DNA of 55,092 bases. Origin: DSWT01 sp049975385. GTDB lineage: Bacteria; Chloroflexota; Anaerolineae; B4-G1; SLSP01. The stretch is from the NCBI GenBank assembly GCA_049975385.1, contig JBNGDO010000010.1:1-55092 (forward strand). The letters run 5' to 3'. Below, piece by piece: positions 1 to 11,198 of this stretch. The notes below the pieces were generated by a model. That model did not search any database. It was not told the DNA's origin and was given only the letters and a program-made list of their open reading frames with translations. Made by a program: the position numbers and the translations under genes. Every line of letters begins with the position of its first letter. The first letter of the stretch is position 1.

Positions 1-51
1 AGGGTACCCTCCCCCAAACCTCCATTTCCTTATCGTGCGAATTCGTGAAGA

Positions 52-519
52 TTAGTGAACACAAACAACTATCCTTGACTCGACGTCCGGCAAAACGATC
101 ATTTCCGGAAACCGGTCGCCACAATAAAGCAAATGCGCGGCACAGCGACAATCGGATGCGCCACATCGAGGAACAATCACACGCGCCTGCTTGGACTCCA
201 GCAGGTACGCAGCCCAGGCACACTCGTCATGGTCGTAAGGTGCTAACCACACGACAACCGGCTTAGCCCACGCGCGCACGTAGTCAATGTGCCAGCGTCT
301 CACAGTGCCGCCGCGCAGGTGACGACGCACCCGAGCCGCCAGGCCACCAGGGCCCCACGCACTGCCGACGTAGAAATACAATCCGGCGGGTAACGTCCAC
401 TCCCCCAGCGCGCCTATCGTACACTGGGTCGCGACGGGAATGTGCAATCCGATAGCATACGTACCGGGCGCGGCAATCAGAGACGCATCTGGGATTTCCA
501 GAACGCGCCGCCTAACCAA
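52..519 (-). CDS. DUF123 (GIY-YIG-like) domain protein
   Basis: A 155-residue protein that is essentially one DUF123 domain, a compact GIY-YIG-like fold often found alone or fused to endonuclease III; its biochemical role is not established. Visible family features are GTYAIGLHI (about residues 19-27), YFYVGSAWGPGGLAARV with the following arginine-rich helix (48-69), HIDYVR (77-82) and the C-terminal CGASDC motif (119-124). The long frame opens with TTG at 519 and overlaps the upstream small membrane gene by about 40 bases, so the true start may be a few codons further in. It is the last gene of a minus-strand run with the membrane protein and the Trm112-like gene. The family call is firm; the function is unknown. 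Confidence 0.8.
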   Translation of the reverse strand: MVRRRVLEIPDASLIAAPGTYAIGLHIPVATQCTIGALGEWTLPAGLYFYVGSAWGPGGLAARVRRHLRGGTVRRWHIDYVRAWAKPVVVWLAPYDHDECAWAAYLLESKQARVIVPRCGASDCRCAAHLLYCGDRFPEMIVLPDVESRIVVCVH

Positions 520-716
520 TTCAGAATTACGCCCAAGGCCAGGAACAACACGCCCACAACATCCATCAAGTAGAAGGCGTGCTCGCTACTCAATTGCCAG
601 ACGTAGAATCCCTCGTACGTCTCGGGAAGCGCCAGAGCCATCAATCCCAACAAAATGAGGAAGACACCCGCAGCACTCAGTGCAATGACCGGCCAGTTCT
701 GTTTGCGGTCGGACAT
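477..716 (-). CDS. small two-helix membrane protein
   Basis: A 79-residue protein with two hydrophobic segments, about residues 10-30 (VIALSAAGVFLILLGLMALA) and 47-67 (FYLMDVVGVLFLALGVILNW), and short charged ends. I do not recognise a family. The ATG at 716 overlaps the stop of the Trm112-like gene in a TGATG arrangement, which suggests translational coupling; a GTG one codon upstream is the alternative start. Its 3' end overlaps the start of the DUF123 gene, so the three genes probably form one transcript. It is likely an inner-membrane protein; no catalytic residues are visible. Confidence 0.65.
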   Translation of the reverse strand: MSDRKQNWPVIALSAAGVFLILLGLMALALPETYEGFYVWQLSSEHAFYLMDVVGVLFLALGVILNWLGGAFWKSQMRL

Positions 717-964
717 CACGATTCCTCAGGAGGTGGAACCGGCAAATCTGCGACCGGTGTGCGCATCCATTTTTCACCCACCTCAATTAGCATAACGGGG
801 ATGTCATCCCGAATGGGGTATTTGCGATCACAATCCTGGCACACGAGCCAGCTATCCTCACGGAGTAACGTCAAAAGGCCAGGATCATCTTTATCCTGCC
901 GCCGGGTTTCTCCACTGACGCAATACGGACAACGCAAAATGCTCAGCAACTCAGTGTCTACCAT
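716..964 (-). CDS. Trm112-like / UPF0434 zinc-binding protein
   Basis: An 82-residue Trm112-type protein. Two cysteine pairs, CPYC (residues 12-15) and CQDC (42-45), would form the zinc site, followed by the typical YPIRDDIPVML signature. In eukaryotes and archaea Trm112 activates methyltransferases; bacterial members are mostly uncharacterised small partner proteins. The reading frame is open upstream to 1099, but AGGAGG at 969-974 sits 1 base before one ATG (967) and 4 bases before the next (964), so the second ATG is preferred. It heads a short minus-strand operon with a membrane protein and a DUF123 protein. The family call is firm; the partner is unknown. Confidence 0.82.
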   Translation of the reverse strand: MVDTELLSILRCPYCVSGETRRQDKDDPGLLTLLREDSWLVCQDCDRKYPIRDDIPVMLIEVGEKWMRTPVADLPVPPPEES

Positions 965-1004
965 CATACCTCCTGAATTGACGATTTGGCAATCATTAGC
1001 CGAA

Positions 1005-1040
1005 AGTATACCACATGCTCGACAAACTACAAAAGTCTCA
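1005..1040 (-). promoter_or_regulatory. putative promoter of the Trm112-like operon
   Basis: On the minus strand there is a TATACT -10 (1005-1010) with TTGTAG 17 bases upstream as a weak -35. The -35 lies inside one arm (1026-1040) of a perfect 15-bp inverted repeat whose other arm is at 1104-1118. The -10 is about 40 bases upstream of the chosen ATG. This is inferred from sequence only. Confidence 0.35.
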
Positions 1041-1118
1041 ACAGGCATCTGCCCCAAGTCAATTCTTTGTCCAGCGTAAGCGCCTGCGCAACAACACATG
1101 CCGTGAGACTTTTGTAGT
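1026..1118. repeat. inverted repeat ACTACAAAAGTCTCA, 15-bp arms
   Basis: Perfect 15-bp inverted arms at 1026-1040 and 1104-1118 are separated by 63 bases with no supported gene. The core ACTTTTGTAGT also occurs upstream of the DUF4129 operon (around 22355-22365), again just upstream of a -10 box. It could be a small mobile palindrome or a shared operator. No target-site duplication is visible next to the arms. Confidence 0.6.
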
Positions 1119-1130
1119 CTTGGCTAGCAG

Positions 1131-2831
1131 CTACGGATAGCGGTAGATGACGGCGCGCGTCCAACACGCCCAGTCCTGATCGGCGTTCTCGCCGGCCGTC
1201 ACCCGCAAAATTATGTCGGCGCCCTGTCCGGCATAAGGTGAGAGGTCCACGCTGATCGTCTTTAGGCCATCGCCGTAGGTATCTGTCACCTGCGCGATGG
1301 TAACGCTGCCGCTGGACGAAGCCCGCAATACGACCTCGAAGGTCACGTTGCCGGCGGCGGCGCCCTCCAACAGCCCCACCGTCGCGTGAAAACGGTCACC
1401 CGTCTGCACGACGTAATGCACATTGTTGTAAAGGTCGGTATACGTGCCGGCAATCCACCCATCGGCGACCCACTTGGGATGTGTCTGCAAGCATTGTCCC
1501 TGAATTGCGCTGCCAGTTTCGAGATTCCCCGTGGCCCAGCGCGCAAAGCCCTGCATATCGCCTGTCCCGCCGTTCCACGTGAGATTGGTCGTAGGATCGC
1601 CGGATTTCCAAAAAGCGAGGGGAGCCTTCTCCACAAAATCGTAGACGACTTGCGGGTTGACAACAGCAATCGTGTTTTCGAGAATGTTGTTGGTCTCGTC
1701 GCTCTCGACGACGGCGTTTTGTGTATCAGCGTGTGCTTTCGTCACAATACTGCCGTAGGCACTGGAGTACCTGAAATTGTCACAGGCCAGGGTGGCTGTC
1801 GAACCGGCCGTTAGCGCCGCGACAGTCCATTCGCAAGATACTGACGTGAAGTCCTTGCCACCCCACCAGCGCACTAGAAAACTGCCGCTATCGGCCACGC
1901 CTTGATTGCGCACACGCACCGTTACCTTGAGCGGCAGGTGAGCCACCGGCGGCGACGGCTCTAACGTGATCGACTCGACGTAGAGGTCCACACCGGACAC
2001 GCCGCAGGCCACGTCGACCGTCGCACTCACACGGCCGATCTCGGCTCCACCTTGTCCAACCGCAATCAGGGTGATGACAGAACTGCCAGCCGGGGGATTT
2101 TCCCACACGTAGCTCACCGTATCGGTGGGGAGGTTCACCAACAGGCTCGGGCCTTCGAGACGATAGGCGGTCTGGCCTGTGGCGGCTGTCCAGGTGAAAG
2201 TGATGACCTTACAGTCTGCCGCCACCGCAGCGACGAAATTGCCCGGTGCAGATGGCGCAACTGTAGGCGTCGGCGTCGCCGGGCCTTCGACGACGATCTG
2301 CACGTAGAACGTACCGCCGTAGGCCTTGCCCGACGGATCCTGCAACTGCCAATTGCTGCGATAGGTGCCCGGAGCAGCCGGTGCCGTCATCGACACGCTG
2401 ATGTCCACCTGGGCATCGGGCGCCGTGGGAGACACGGCGACGGATGCCGTCGCGCCGAATGTCTCGCCCGAAATGTAAACGAGTTTCGTCCCATCTGCCC
2501 ACGGGCACGTCCCGCTGTTGCGAATCCGCCACGTCTTGACGAACGCTTGGCCCTTGTCCAGCTTGGTGTTATCGGGGATGGTCACATCGGCGACGTAGGC
2601 CGCGCGCAACACACAACCGTCTTCGCCCTCAACGTCCGGCGCTTCGATGGTGGGCGATGGCGCCGGCAGGCCAGCCAGCGGCATCGTCGTCATCGTCGCC
2701 GTCACCACCGGCGCGACGGGCGTCTCGTCCACGCCTGCCTCTGGCGTAGCCTTTCGGCCTGGCATGTTGCAGGCTAGAGCGAACACCATCAAGATTGCAA
2801 TGACCAGCCACACAGCACAACGTTTCTTCAT
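1131..2831 (-). CDS. lipoprotein with NBR1 Ig-like and CARDB domains
   Basis: A 566-residue exported protein. The N-terminus is a signal peptide ending FALAC, a slightly non-canonical lipobox with the cysteine at residue 21, followed by a threonine/proline-rich spacer. An NBR1-type Ig-like domain follows (about 78-180; KTWRIRNSGTCPWADGTKL and APGTYRSNWQL are typical), then a fibronectin-like segment (about 190-280) and a CARDB-like domain (about 282-392; VRVRNQGVADSG and VVESDETNN). The C-terminal 170 residues look like a beta-sandwich, possibly carbohydrate-binding, but I cannot name it. NBR1-Ig lipoproteins of this kind are common in Anaerolineae. AGGAGGG precedes the ATG. It probably has a surface binding or scaffold role; the ligand is unknown. 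Confidence 0.8.
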   Translation of the reverse strand: MKKRCAVWLVIAILMVFALACNMPGRKATPEAGVDETPVAPVVTATMTTMPLAGLPAPSPTIEAPDVEGEDGCVLRAAYVADVTIPDNTKLDKGQAFVKTWRIRNSGTCPWADGTKLVYISGETFGATASVAVSPTAPDAQVDISVSMTAPAAPGTYRSNWQLQDPSGKAYGGTFYVQIVVEGPATPTPTVAPSAPGNFVAAVAADCKVITFTWTAATGQTAYRLEGPSLLVNLPTDTVSYVWENPPAGSSVITLIAVGQGGAEIGRVSATVDVACGVSGVDLYVESITLEPSPPVAHLPLKVTVRVRNQGVADSGSFLVRWWGGKDFTSVSCEWTVAALTAGSTATLACDNFRYSSAYGSIVTKAHADTQNAVVESDETNNILENTIAVVNPQVVYDFVEKAPLAFWKSGDPTTNLTWNGGTGDMQGFARWATGNLETGSAIQGQCLQTHPKWVADGWIAGTYTDLYNNVHYVVQTGDRFHATVGLLEGAAAGNVTFEVVLRASSSGSVTIAQVTDTYGDGLKTISVDLSPYAGQGADIILRVTAGENADQDWACWTRAVIYRYP

Positions 2832-2854
2832 AGCCCTACCCTCCTGTGCGAGTC

Positions 2855-3068
2855 AACGAATGGCAAATGGCAGATCGGATTTCGCGCCTCTTGCCTCCTG
2901 CATCCTGCATCCTGATCCCTATCTTATCCAAAAACACAAGCCAGACAAGCGAATGAGCGAATGAGCGAATCAGCGAATGGATGAATCAGCGAATGAAAGA
3001 ATGGCAAATCACACATCAAGCAACCAGCAACCAGCTTCGAGCATCCAGTATCCACCATCCAGCACCCA
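2855..3068. repeat. intergenic array of degenerate 7- and 8-bp tandem units
   Basis: The gap between the lipoprotein gene and tgt is built largely from short tandem units. They include GCATCCT-type heptads near 2898-2915, an 8-bp series GCGAATGA/GCGAATCA/GCGAATGG from 2949 to 3004, and a heptad series GCAACCA, GCAACCA, GCTTCGA, GCATCCA, GTATCCA, CCATCCA, GCACCCA at 3020-3068. No gene is supported here. It resembles the short tandemly repeated repetitive sequences described in cyanobacteria. Confidence 0.75.
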
Positions 3069-3123
3069 CTTGGCGATTGGTTTGGTTGTGGTATGATGAC
3101 GCACGTTTGAGGACATACACGGA

Positions 3124-4263
3124 ATGACAACATTGTTTACCTTTGATCTATTCGCCACGGATGGAGCGGCGCGCGCGGGCGTGTTTCACACCGCCCACGG
3201 CCCGCTGCCGACGCCCATCTATGCGCCGGTCGGCACGCAGGCTACCGTCAAAGCGGTGACCCCGCAACAGTTGCGGGAAATCGGCGCGGTGCTGCTGCTG
3301 GCGAACACCTACCACCTGTATCTGAGGCCCGGTGACGAACGCATCGCGGCCCTGGGCGGCCTGCACGTTTTTATGGGCTGGAATGGCCCGCTGCTCACCG
3401 ACTCCGGCGGCTTTCAGGTCTTTAGTCTAGGCGGCGGGCGCGGACAAAAACCGCTGCGCACTATCGACGACGATGGCGTGACCTTCCGCTCGCACATTGA
3501 CGGGCGGCAGCACCGCTTCACGCCGGAGCGTGTGGTCGAGATCGAGCAAAACCTCGGCGCCGACATCGCGATGGTGCTCGACGAGTGTGCGCCCCCCACC
3601 GACTACGACTACAACGTCCGCGCGCTGGCCCGCACGCACGCCTGGGCCGAGCGCTGCCAGGCCGCCCACACCCGCGCCGATCAGGCCCTTTTCGGCATCG
3701 TGCAGGGAGGCGTCTTCCCCGACCTGCGCGCGCAAAGCGCCCGCTTCCTGACCGCGCTGGACTTCCCCGGCTACGCCATCGGCGGCCTCTCGGTCGGGGA
3801 GACGAAGGCGCAGATGCACACCACGCTGGAAGCGACGACGCCATTATTACCGGAGCACAAACCGCGCTATCTGATGGGCGTGGGCACGCCGGAAGACTTG
3901 GTGGAAGGCGTCGCGCGCGGCATCGACATCTTCGATTGCGTGCTGCCGACGCGGGTAGCGCGCAACGGGCAGGCGCTTCTGAAAACCGGCAAGCTGAACA
4001 TGCGCAACGCCCGTTTCGCCGATGACCCCGCCCCGTTGGACGAAACGTGCGCGTGTTACACCTGCCAACACTTCAGCCGGGCCTACGTCCGCCACCTGTT
4101 CGCCGCCAAAGAAATCCTGGGGGCCACACTGCTCACCATCCACAACTTGCACACGATGCTGACCATTATCAAAGAATGTCGCGCGGCGATTCTGGAAGGA
4201 ACCTTCGCGGACTACCGCGCCGCATTTTGGGAAGCGCGGCGGGAAGTAGACGGTAGACAGTAG
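3124..4263 (+). CDS. tgt: tRNA-guanine transglycosylase
   Basis: A 379-residue bacterial-type Tgt, which exchanges guanine 34 of GUN-anticodon tRNAs for the queuosine precursor preQ1. Visible family signatures are LANTYHLYLRPG (59-70), LTDSGGFQVFSL with the general acid-base Asp93, GGLSVGE, the FDCVLPTR segment carrying the nucleophilic Asp, and the zinc site CACYTC plus the histidine in LTIHNL near the C-terminus. Length is normal. The last residues (VDGRQ) and the stop codon are encoded by a heptad repeat array (4246 onward), so the C-terminus has been rewritten by a repeat. map follows on the same strand. A queuosine-precursor transporter gene lies nearby on the other strand at 6343-6972. 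Confidence 0.97.
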   Translation: MTTLFTFDLFATDGAARAGVFHTAHGPLPTPIYAPVGTQATVKAVTPQQLREIGAVLLLANTYHLYLRPGDERIAALGGLHVFMGWNGPLLTDSGGFQVFSLGGGRGQKPLRTIDDDGVTFRSHIDGRQHRFTPERVVEIEQNLGADIAMVLDECAPPTDYDYNVRALARTHAWAERCQAAHTRADQALFGIVQGGVFPDLRAQSARFLTALDFPGYAIGGLSVGETKAQMHTTLEATTPLLPEHKPRYLMGVGTPEDLVEGVARGIDIFDCVLPTRVARNGQALLKTGKLNMRNARFADDPAPLDETCACYTCQHFSRAYVRHLFAAKEILGATLLTIHNLHTMLTIIKECRAAILEGTFADYRAAFWEARREVDGRQ

Positions 4264-4307
4264 ACGGGTTTTTGGCCCTGTCTACCGTCTACTGTCTACC
4301 GTCTACC
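4246..4307. repeat. heptad inverted repeat at the end of tgt; possible terminator
   Basis: Three GTAGACR heptads (4246-4266), a 13-base loop including TTTTT, then four GTCTACY heptads (4280-4307). The arms are perfectly complementary over 21 bases, so the RNA can form a long hairpin between tgt and map. The left arm supplies the end of the tgt reading frame and its TAG stop. Confidence 0.8.
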
Positions 4308-4326
4308 ATATTCAGAGAGGACAACA

Positions 4327-5190
4327 ATGCAAAAACAAAACGGTTTGAGCTGGTTACGAGGTACGAAGAAGCATAGTGCTGATGAGACGGCCAGGAGTGT
4401 CGCGCAGGCTTACGGGCGGCGGCAAAAGCACGCGCAGAAACGCGAGATCATTATCAAAAACGAAACGCAGATTGCCGGGATCCGCAAAAGCTGCCATTTG
4501 ACCCGTGACATCCTGGATGCGATCACCGGCCGCATCGTGCCCGGCATCACCACCGAGCAGATCAATACGTGGGTGCATGAGATGACGCTCGCCCACGGAG
4601 CAACCCCCGCGCCACTGAACTATCGCGGCTTTCCGAAGAGCGTCTGCACCTCAATCAATGAGGTCATCTGCCACGGCATCCCCAGTCCAGACCGGATTTT
4701 GCAGGAGGGCGACATCCTCAACGTCGACGTGACCTCCATTCTCGACGGCTACTACGGCGACTCCAGCCGCATGTTTCTCATCGGCGAAGTCGCCCCGGAG
4801 GCGCGCAAGCTGGTGCAGGTGACGCGCGAGTGTTTGCAGTTAGGCATCGCGCAGGTGAAACCGGGGAACCGCCTCGGCGACGTTGGGCACGCCATCCAGC
4901 AGCACGCCGAAAGCCAGGGCTACTCCGTTGTGCGCGCCTTCGTCGGGCACGGGACGGGCATCCATTTCCACGAAGCCCCGGACGTGATGCACTACGGCGT
5001 GCCACATACCGGCGCAGAAATGCTCCCCGGTATGGTGTTTACCATCGAGCCGATGATCAACGTGGGCGATTATCAGGTACGAACGTTGAGCGACGGCTGG
5101 ACTGCTGTGACCGCTGACAATTCGCTCTCCGCCCAGTGGGAACACACGGTACTCGTGACCGAGGATGGTGTCGAAGTTCTCACAGCGTAG
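4327..5190 (+). CDS. map: methionine aminopeptidase type I
   Basis: A 287-residue type I methionine aminopeptidase, which removes the initiator methionine co-translationally. The five metal ligands are visible: Asp in LNVDVTS and in YYGDSSRMF, His in GHGTGIHFHE, Glu in FTIEPM and Glu in QWEHTV. The catalytic core begins near residue 40. The first 40 residues are an extension rich in basic residues. The start region (4331-4346 and 4370-4379) is nearly identical to the tail of the chimeric gene at 23756-24124, so residues 2-18 appear to be repeat-derived and the native start may lie downstream. An inverted repeat closes the gene before the convergent era. Confidence 0.96.
   Translation: MQKQNGLSWLRGTKKHSADETARSVAQAYGRRQKHAQKREIIIKNETQIAGIRKSCHLTRDILDAITGRIVPGITTEQINTWVHEMTLAHGATPAPLNYRGFPKSVCTSINEVICHGIPSPDRILQEGDILNVDVTSILDGYYGDSSRMFLIGEVAPEARKLVQVTRECLQLGIAQVKPGNRLGDVGHAIQQHAESQGYSVVRAFVGHGTGIHFHEAPDVMHYGVPHTGAEMLPGMVFTIEPMINVGDYQVRTLSDGWTAVTADNSLSAQWEHTVLVTEDGVEVLTA
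4331..4379. repeat. bipartite dispersed repeat, copy 1 (in map)
   Basis: AAAAACAAAACGGTTT (4331-4346) and AGCATAGTGC (4370-4379) also occur at 24090-24105 and 24111-24120. The blocks are 23 bases apart here and 5 bases apart there. This copy is translated as the N-terminus of Map. Confidence 0.6.
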
Positions 5191-5196
5191 TGTGTC

Positions 5197-5266
5197 TTAC
5201 CACAGAGACACAGAGTACACAGAGAAAACCTTAAAAAACTTTGTGCTCTCCGTGTCTCTGTGGTAA
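5197..5266. terminator. inverted repeat between convergent map and era
   Basis: Arms TTACCACAGAGACACAGAG (5197-5215) and its complement (5248-5266) match at 18 of 19 positions around a 32-base loop. The location between convergent genes fits a bidirectional terminator. The CACAGAGACACAGAG wording is also known to me as a widely dispersed bacterial intergenic repeat, so it may be a mobile palindrome used as a terminator. Confidence 0.6.
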
Positions 5267-5286
5267 AACGGAAATATCCAAACGTG

Positions 5287-6339
5287 CTAAAATCCCAATT
5301 CGCGCAGCCGGCCATCGCGGTCGCGCCACTTCGGTTGCACCTTGACCCACAGTTCCAGATACACCTTCCCTCCGATAAAACGCTCTAGCTCCGCGCGGGC
5401 TGCCGTGCCGATCTGCTTTATGCGGTGGCCCTGCTTGCCAATGACGATGGGTTTCTGTGACTCGCGCTCCACCCAGATCGTCGCCGATACATAAAACATG
5501 CCGTTCTCCCGCGTGTGGTAGTCTTCCACGAAGACCGCCGCCGCGTGCGGCACTTCCTGATGTGTGTAACGCAACATCGCCTCGCGAATCAGTTCCGCCG
5601 CGACCTGGTGTTCCGTCTGATCGGTGATCTGGTCGCCGGGATAGTAGCGCGGGCCCTCCGGCAGAAAACGCAGGATGTGCTCCTGCAGCAACTCGAGATT
5701 CGTTCCATTAAGCGCGCTGGTGGGGATCGAATCAGCATAATCGGGCAGCAGTGCCCAGTAGTTGGAAATCCGTGATTCGGCTTTCTCCATCGCCAACGCA
5801 TCCATTTTGTTGAGGACAAAGATCACGGGGCGCTGGCGCGAATCTTCGCGTGCCGCCCGAGCTGCGAGCAACTGGGCGATGTGTTCGTCCTCTTCCCGGG
5901 GCGCAACCGCAACATCGACGACGAAGAGTACCACGTCGGCGTTGGGAATTGCGGCGACAGCCTGCTCGATCATCAGTTCGTTCAATTTGTGGCCCGGCTT
6001 CTGGTGAATACCCGGCGTATCTGTGAAAATCATCTGGTAGCCTGGCTCAGTAACAATACCGGCGATACGATTGCGCGTCGTCTGCGGTTTGGGCGACACA
6101 ATGGCGATCTTGTGGCCCACCAGCGCGTTGACGAGCGTCGACTTCCCCACGTTGGGCCGCCCGATGACGGCGACGAAACCCGAGCGGTGTCCCTCTGGCA
6201 AGACCTCGTCGTGCCAATCGGCGACGGCTTCACCCTCCGTCACCACGGCGCCGCCGCTCTCGGCCAGGAATTCCTCGATAACGTCCAGTGCCGTCTCGTC
6301 GTCTTGCGAAGCAGATTCTTGCTTATCCTTTTCTTCCAA
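5287..6339 (-). CDS. era: GTPase Era
   Basis: A 350-residue Era, an essential GTPase that binds 16S rRNA during small-subunit maturation. The G1 loop is GRPNVGKS (60-67), G3 is DTPG, and G4 is NKMD. The C-terminal KH domain is visible around VIGKQGHRIKQIGTAAR. It is about 50 residues longer than the E. coli protein because of an acidic N-terminal extension (MEEKDKQESA and following). No downstream ATG fits the core much better, so the extension may be real. The gene starts 3 bases after the transporter stop at 6343, so the two are probably co-transcribed. Confidence 0.97.
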   Translation of the reverse strand: MEEKDKQESASQDDETALDVIEEFLAESGGAVVTEGEAVADWHDEVLPEGHRSGFVAVIGRPNVGKSTLVNALVGHKIAIVSPKPQTTRNRIAGIVTEPGYQMIFTDTPGIHQKPGHKLNELMIEQAVAAIPNADVVLFVVDVAVAPREEDEHIAQLLAARAAREDSRQRPVIFVLNKMDALAMEKAESRISNYWALLPDYADSIPTSALNGTNLELLQEHILRFLPEGPRYYPGDQITDQTEHQVAAELIREAMLRYTHQEVPHAAAVFVEDYHTRENGMFYVSATIWVERESQKPIVIGKQGHRIKQIGTAARAELERFIGGKVYLELWVKVQPKWRDRDGRLRELGF

Positions 6340-6342
6340 CTC

Positions 6343-6972
6343 TCATTCTCCTTTGACCAAATAAATGGCCGGCAGACCGACCAGCGTTGTCAACCCCTTG
6401 ACAAGGACGTTGGCCCAGAAAATCGACCAGACCACGGCACTCGGCAGCACGCCACCGAACGCTGCCCAACAGAATACCAGACTATCCAACGGCACGCTGA
6501 GACCATTGCTGACCAAAACGCGCACCCATTGGTAACGCCGCGTCACCCGCGTTACCCACAGGTGATAGACCTCCGTATCCAGCAACTCGCTGAGTACCTC
6601 GGCGACGATGCTGGCGATGACGATCCGCCACACCGGCGCGAGTACGCCCGCAAAGGCATCTTGCAGCGCCCACGTGGGATCGGGCGGCAATGCGCTCAGC
6701 AAGGCGAAGAATCCCGCCATCACCAGGTTGATCACCGCCGCCGCGATCACGAGCGTCCGCGCCGCTTTACGCCCAAGCAACTTATGGACCATGTCGCGCA
6801 ACGTGAACGTGAAGGGGTAGATAAACGTCCCACCGTCGATGCTGAAGCCCGCCACCCAGGCGATCTTCAAGCTGCCGACGTCGGCGAGAATTTGCGCCGC
6901 GACGTAGGCAGCGATGACGAGAACAGCGGATCGTGTAATTGTAGTACGTGCTTCACTGTCGGACATTGTCAT
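6343..6972 (-). CDS. queuosine precursor transporter (YhhQ/VUT family)
   Basis: A 209-residue integral membrane protein of the YhhQ/VUT family (PF02592), whose members import queuosine precursors such as preQ0 and preQ1. About six hydrophobic segments are visible. Family-like features are the IDGGTFIYPFTFTLRDMVHKLLGRKAAR loop in two pieces (DGGTFIYPFTFTLRDMVH, then LLGRKAAR) and LVSNGLSVPLDSLVF. It sits immediately upstream of era and near tgt. No de novo preQ0 genes are visible in the window, so salvage is a reasonable inference. Family confidence is high; substrate confidence is moderate. Confidence 0.88.
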   Translation of the reverse strand: MTMSDSEARTTITRSAVLVIAAYVAAQILADVGSLKIAWVAGFSIDGGTFIYPFTFTLRDMVHKLLGRKAARTLVIAAAVINLVMAGFFALLSALPPDPTWALQDAFAGVLAPVWRIVIASIVAEVLSELLDTEVYHLWVTRVTRRYQWVRVLVSNGLSVPLDSLVFCWAAFGGVLPSAVVWSIFWANVLVKGLTTLVGLPAIYLVKGE

Positions 6973-7093
6973 TGCACTTTTGCAATCCTTGATAAGTGTA
7001 TGTCTGTATCAAACGGCTTCAAGTATACCACATCTACTCTTTGATGACACTAACAAGTACGTGCATTGAGAGCGGTATTGGAAGCAACACATA

Positions 7094-7125
7094 ACAAACG
7101 TCCCCTTTTAGGCGGGGACGTTTGT
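7094..7125. terminator. strong hairpin, possible terminator
   Basis: A perfect 12-bp stem, ACAAACGTCCCC against GGGGACGTTTGT, surrounds an 8-base loop. A pyrimidine-rich tail follows on the plus strand. It lies between the transporter gene and the transposase remnant and may be either a terminator or an end of the decayed insertion sequence. Confidence 0.55.
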
Positions 7126-7150
7126 CTTACTTTTCTCGTTATCCAGTAGG

Positions 7151-7610
7151 TTACTGTCGGACTTTTGACAAAATGAGGGAAGCGGCTATGTCTTGCAACA
7201 GCGTGATCTGTAGCTCAGCGCTGGTACCGCCAAAGGGCAAGGCACGCCACGTCAAGGGGATCGCCCGATGTTGGAAGGCCACCGCTAAGAGCAAGAGGCT
7301 GCGTTCCTGCCCCATATCCGTGCGATCCATGACCAGATTCACTTCCCGATCCGGCCAATGCGCGAACAAGTGTCGCACCAAGAGTAAATAGTGCGTGGCG
7401 CGGGTGATGTGCCAGTTGTCCAAGAAGCGTACCAAACGTTGGATCAAACTGTCACGTTGGCCGGCTAAGGGCAGTTCCAAGGCTAAGTTCGTCAAGTGGC
7501 AGTTCGGACTATGCATGAAAGCTTGGGTAAGTAGCGCCAAGTTCTGCACTTGCGGTTTACTCGCTGCCGGTAGTCGTCGCTATAATTCGTTTGTAAGTTA
7601 CGCAGTAAGG
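7151..7610 (-). pseudogene. transposase remnant, frameshifted and truncated
   Basis: The open part (7151-7549, 132 residues) reads like the N-terminal half of a DDE transposase of the IS4-like group: LALLTQAFMHSPNCHLTNLA, then RHLFAHWPDREVNLVMDRTD, where the final Asp would be the first catalytic residue, then LPFGGTSAELQITLLQDIA. It stops abruptly with no second Asp or Glu of the triad. Upstream, a different minus-strand frame reads LRNLQTNYSDDYRQ and looks like the original N-terminus, so a frameshift lies near 7550. The element is therefore doubly broken. Imperfect inverted repeats and a hairpin flank it. The family is assigned from motif memory, so the IS family is uncertain. Confidence 0.7.
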
Positions 7611-7621
7611 TTTTGCGCCTG

Positions 7622-7655
7622 ATAGAACCTCCTTGTGATTAGGGTGGTTCTATTA
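7622..7655. repeat. inverted repeat beside the transposase remnant
   Basis: ATAGAACCTCC and GGTGGTTCTAT are complementary at 10 of 11 positions around a 10-base loop, just outside the presumed transposase N-terminus. It could be a terminal structure of the dead insertion sequence. Confidence 0.45.
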
Positions 7656-7751
7656 TACGCTCACCTCGTTAAAAAAGTGAAGGTGGATAAAATCTCCATA
7701 CTGTAATCACCCCAGCGCTCTGTACAAAAAGATGACCAGAACCCCTATTCA

Positions 7752-11194
<3,443 letters not shown>

Positions 11195-11198
<4 letters not shown>

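Noticed and set aside
5881..7044. 387-codon plus-strand open frame
   Set aside because: It runs antisense to era and the queuosine-precursor transporter, whose motifs are unmistakable; its translation has no family features.
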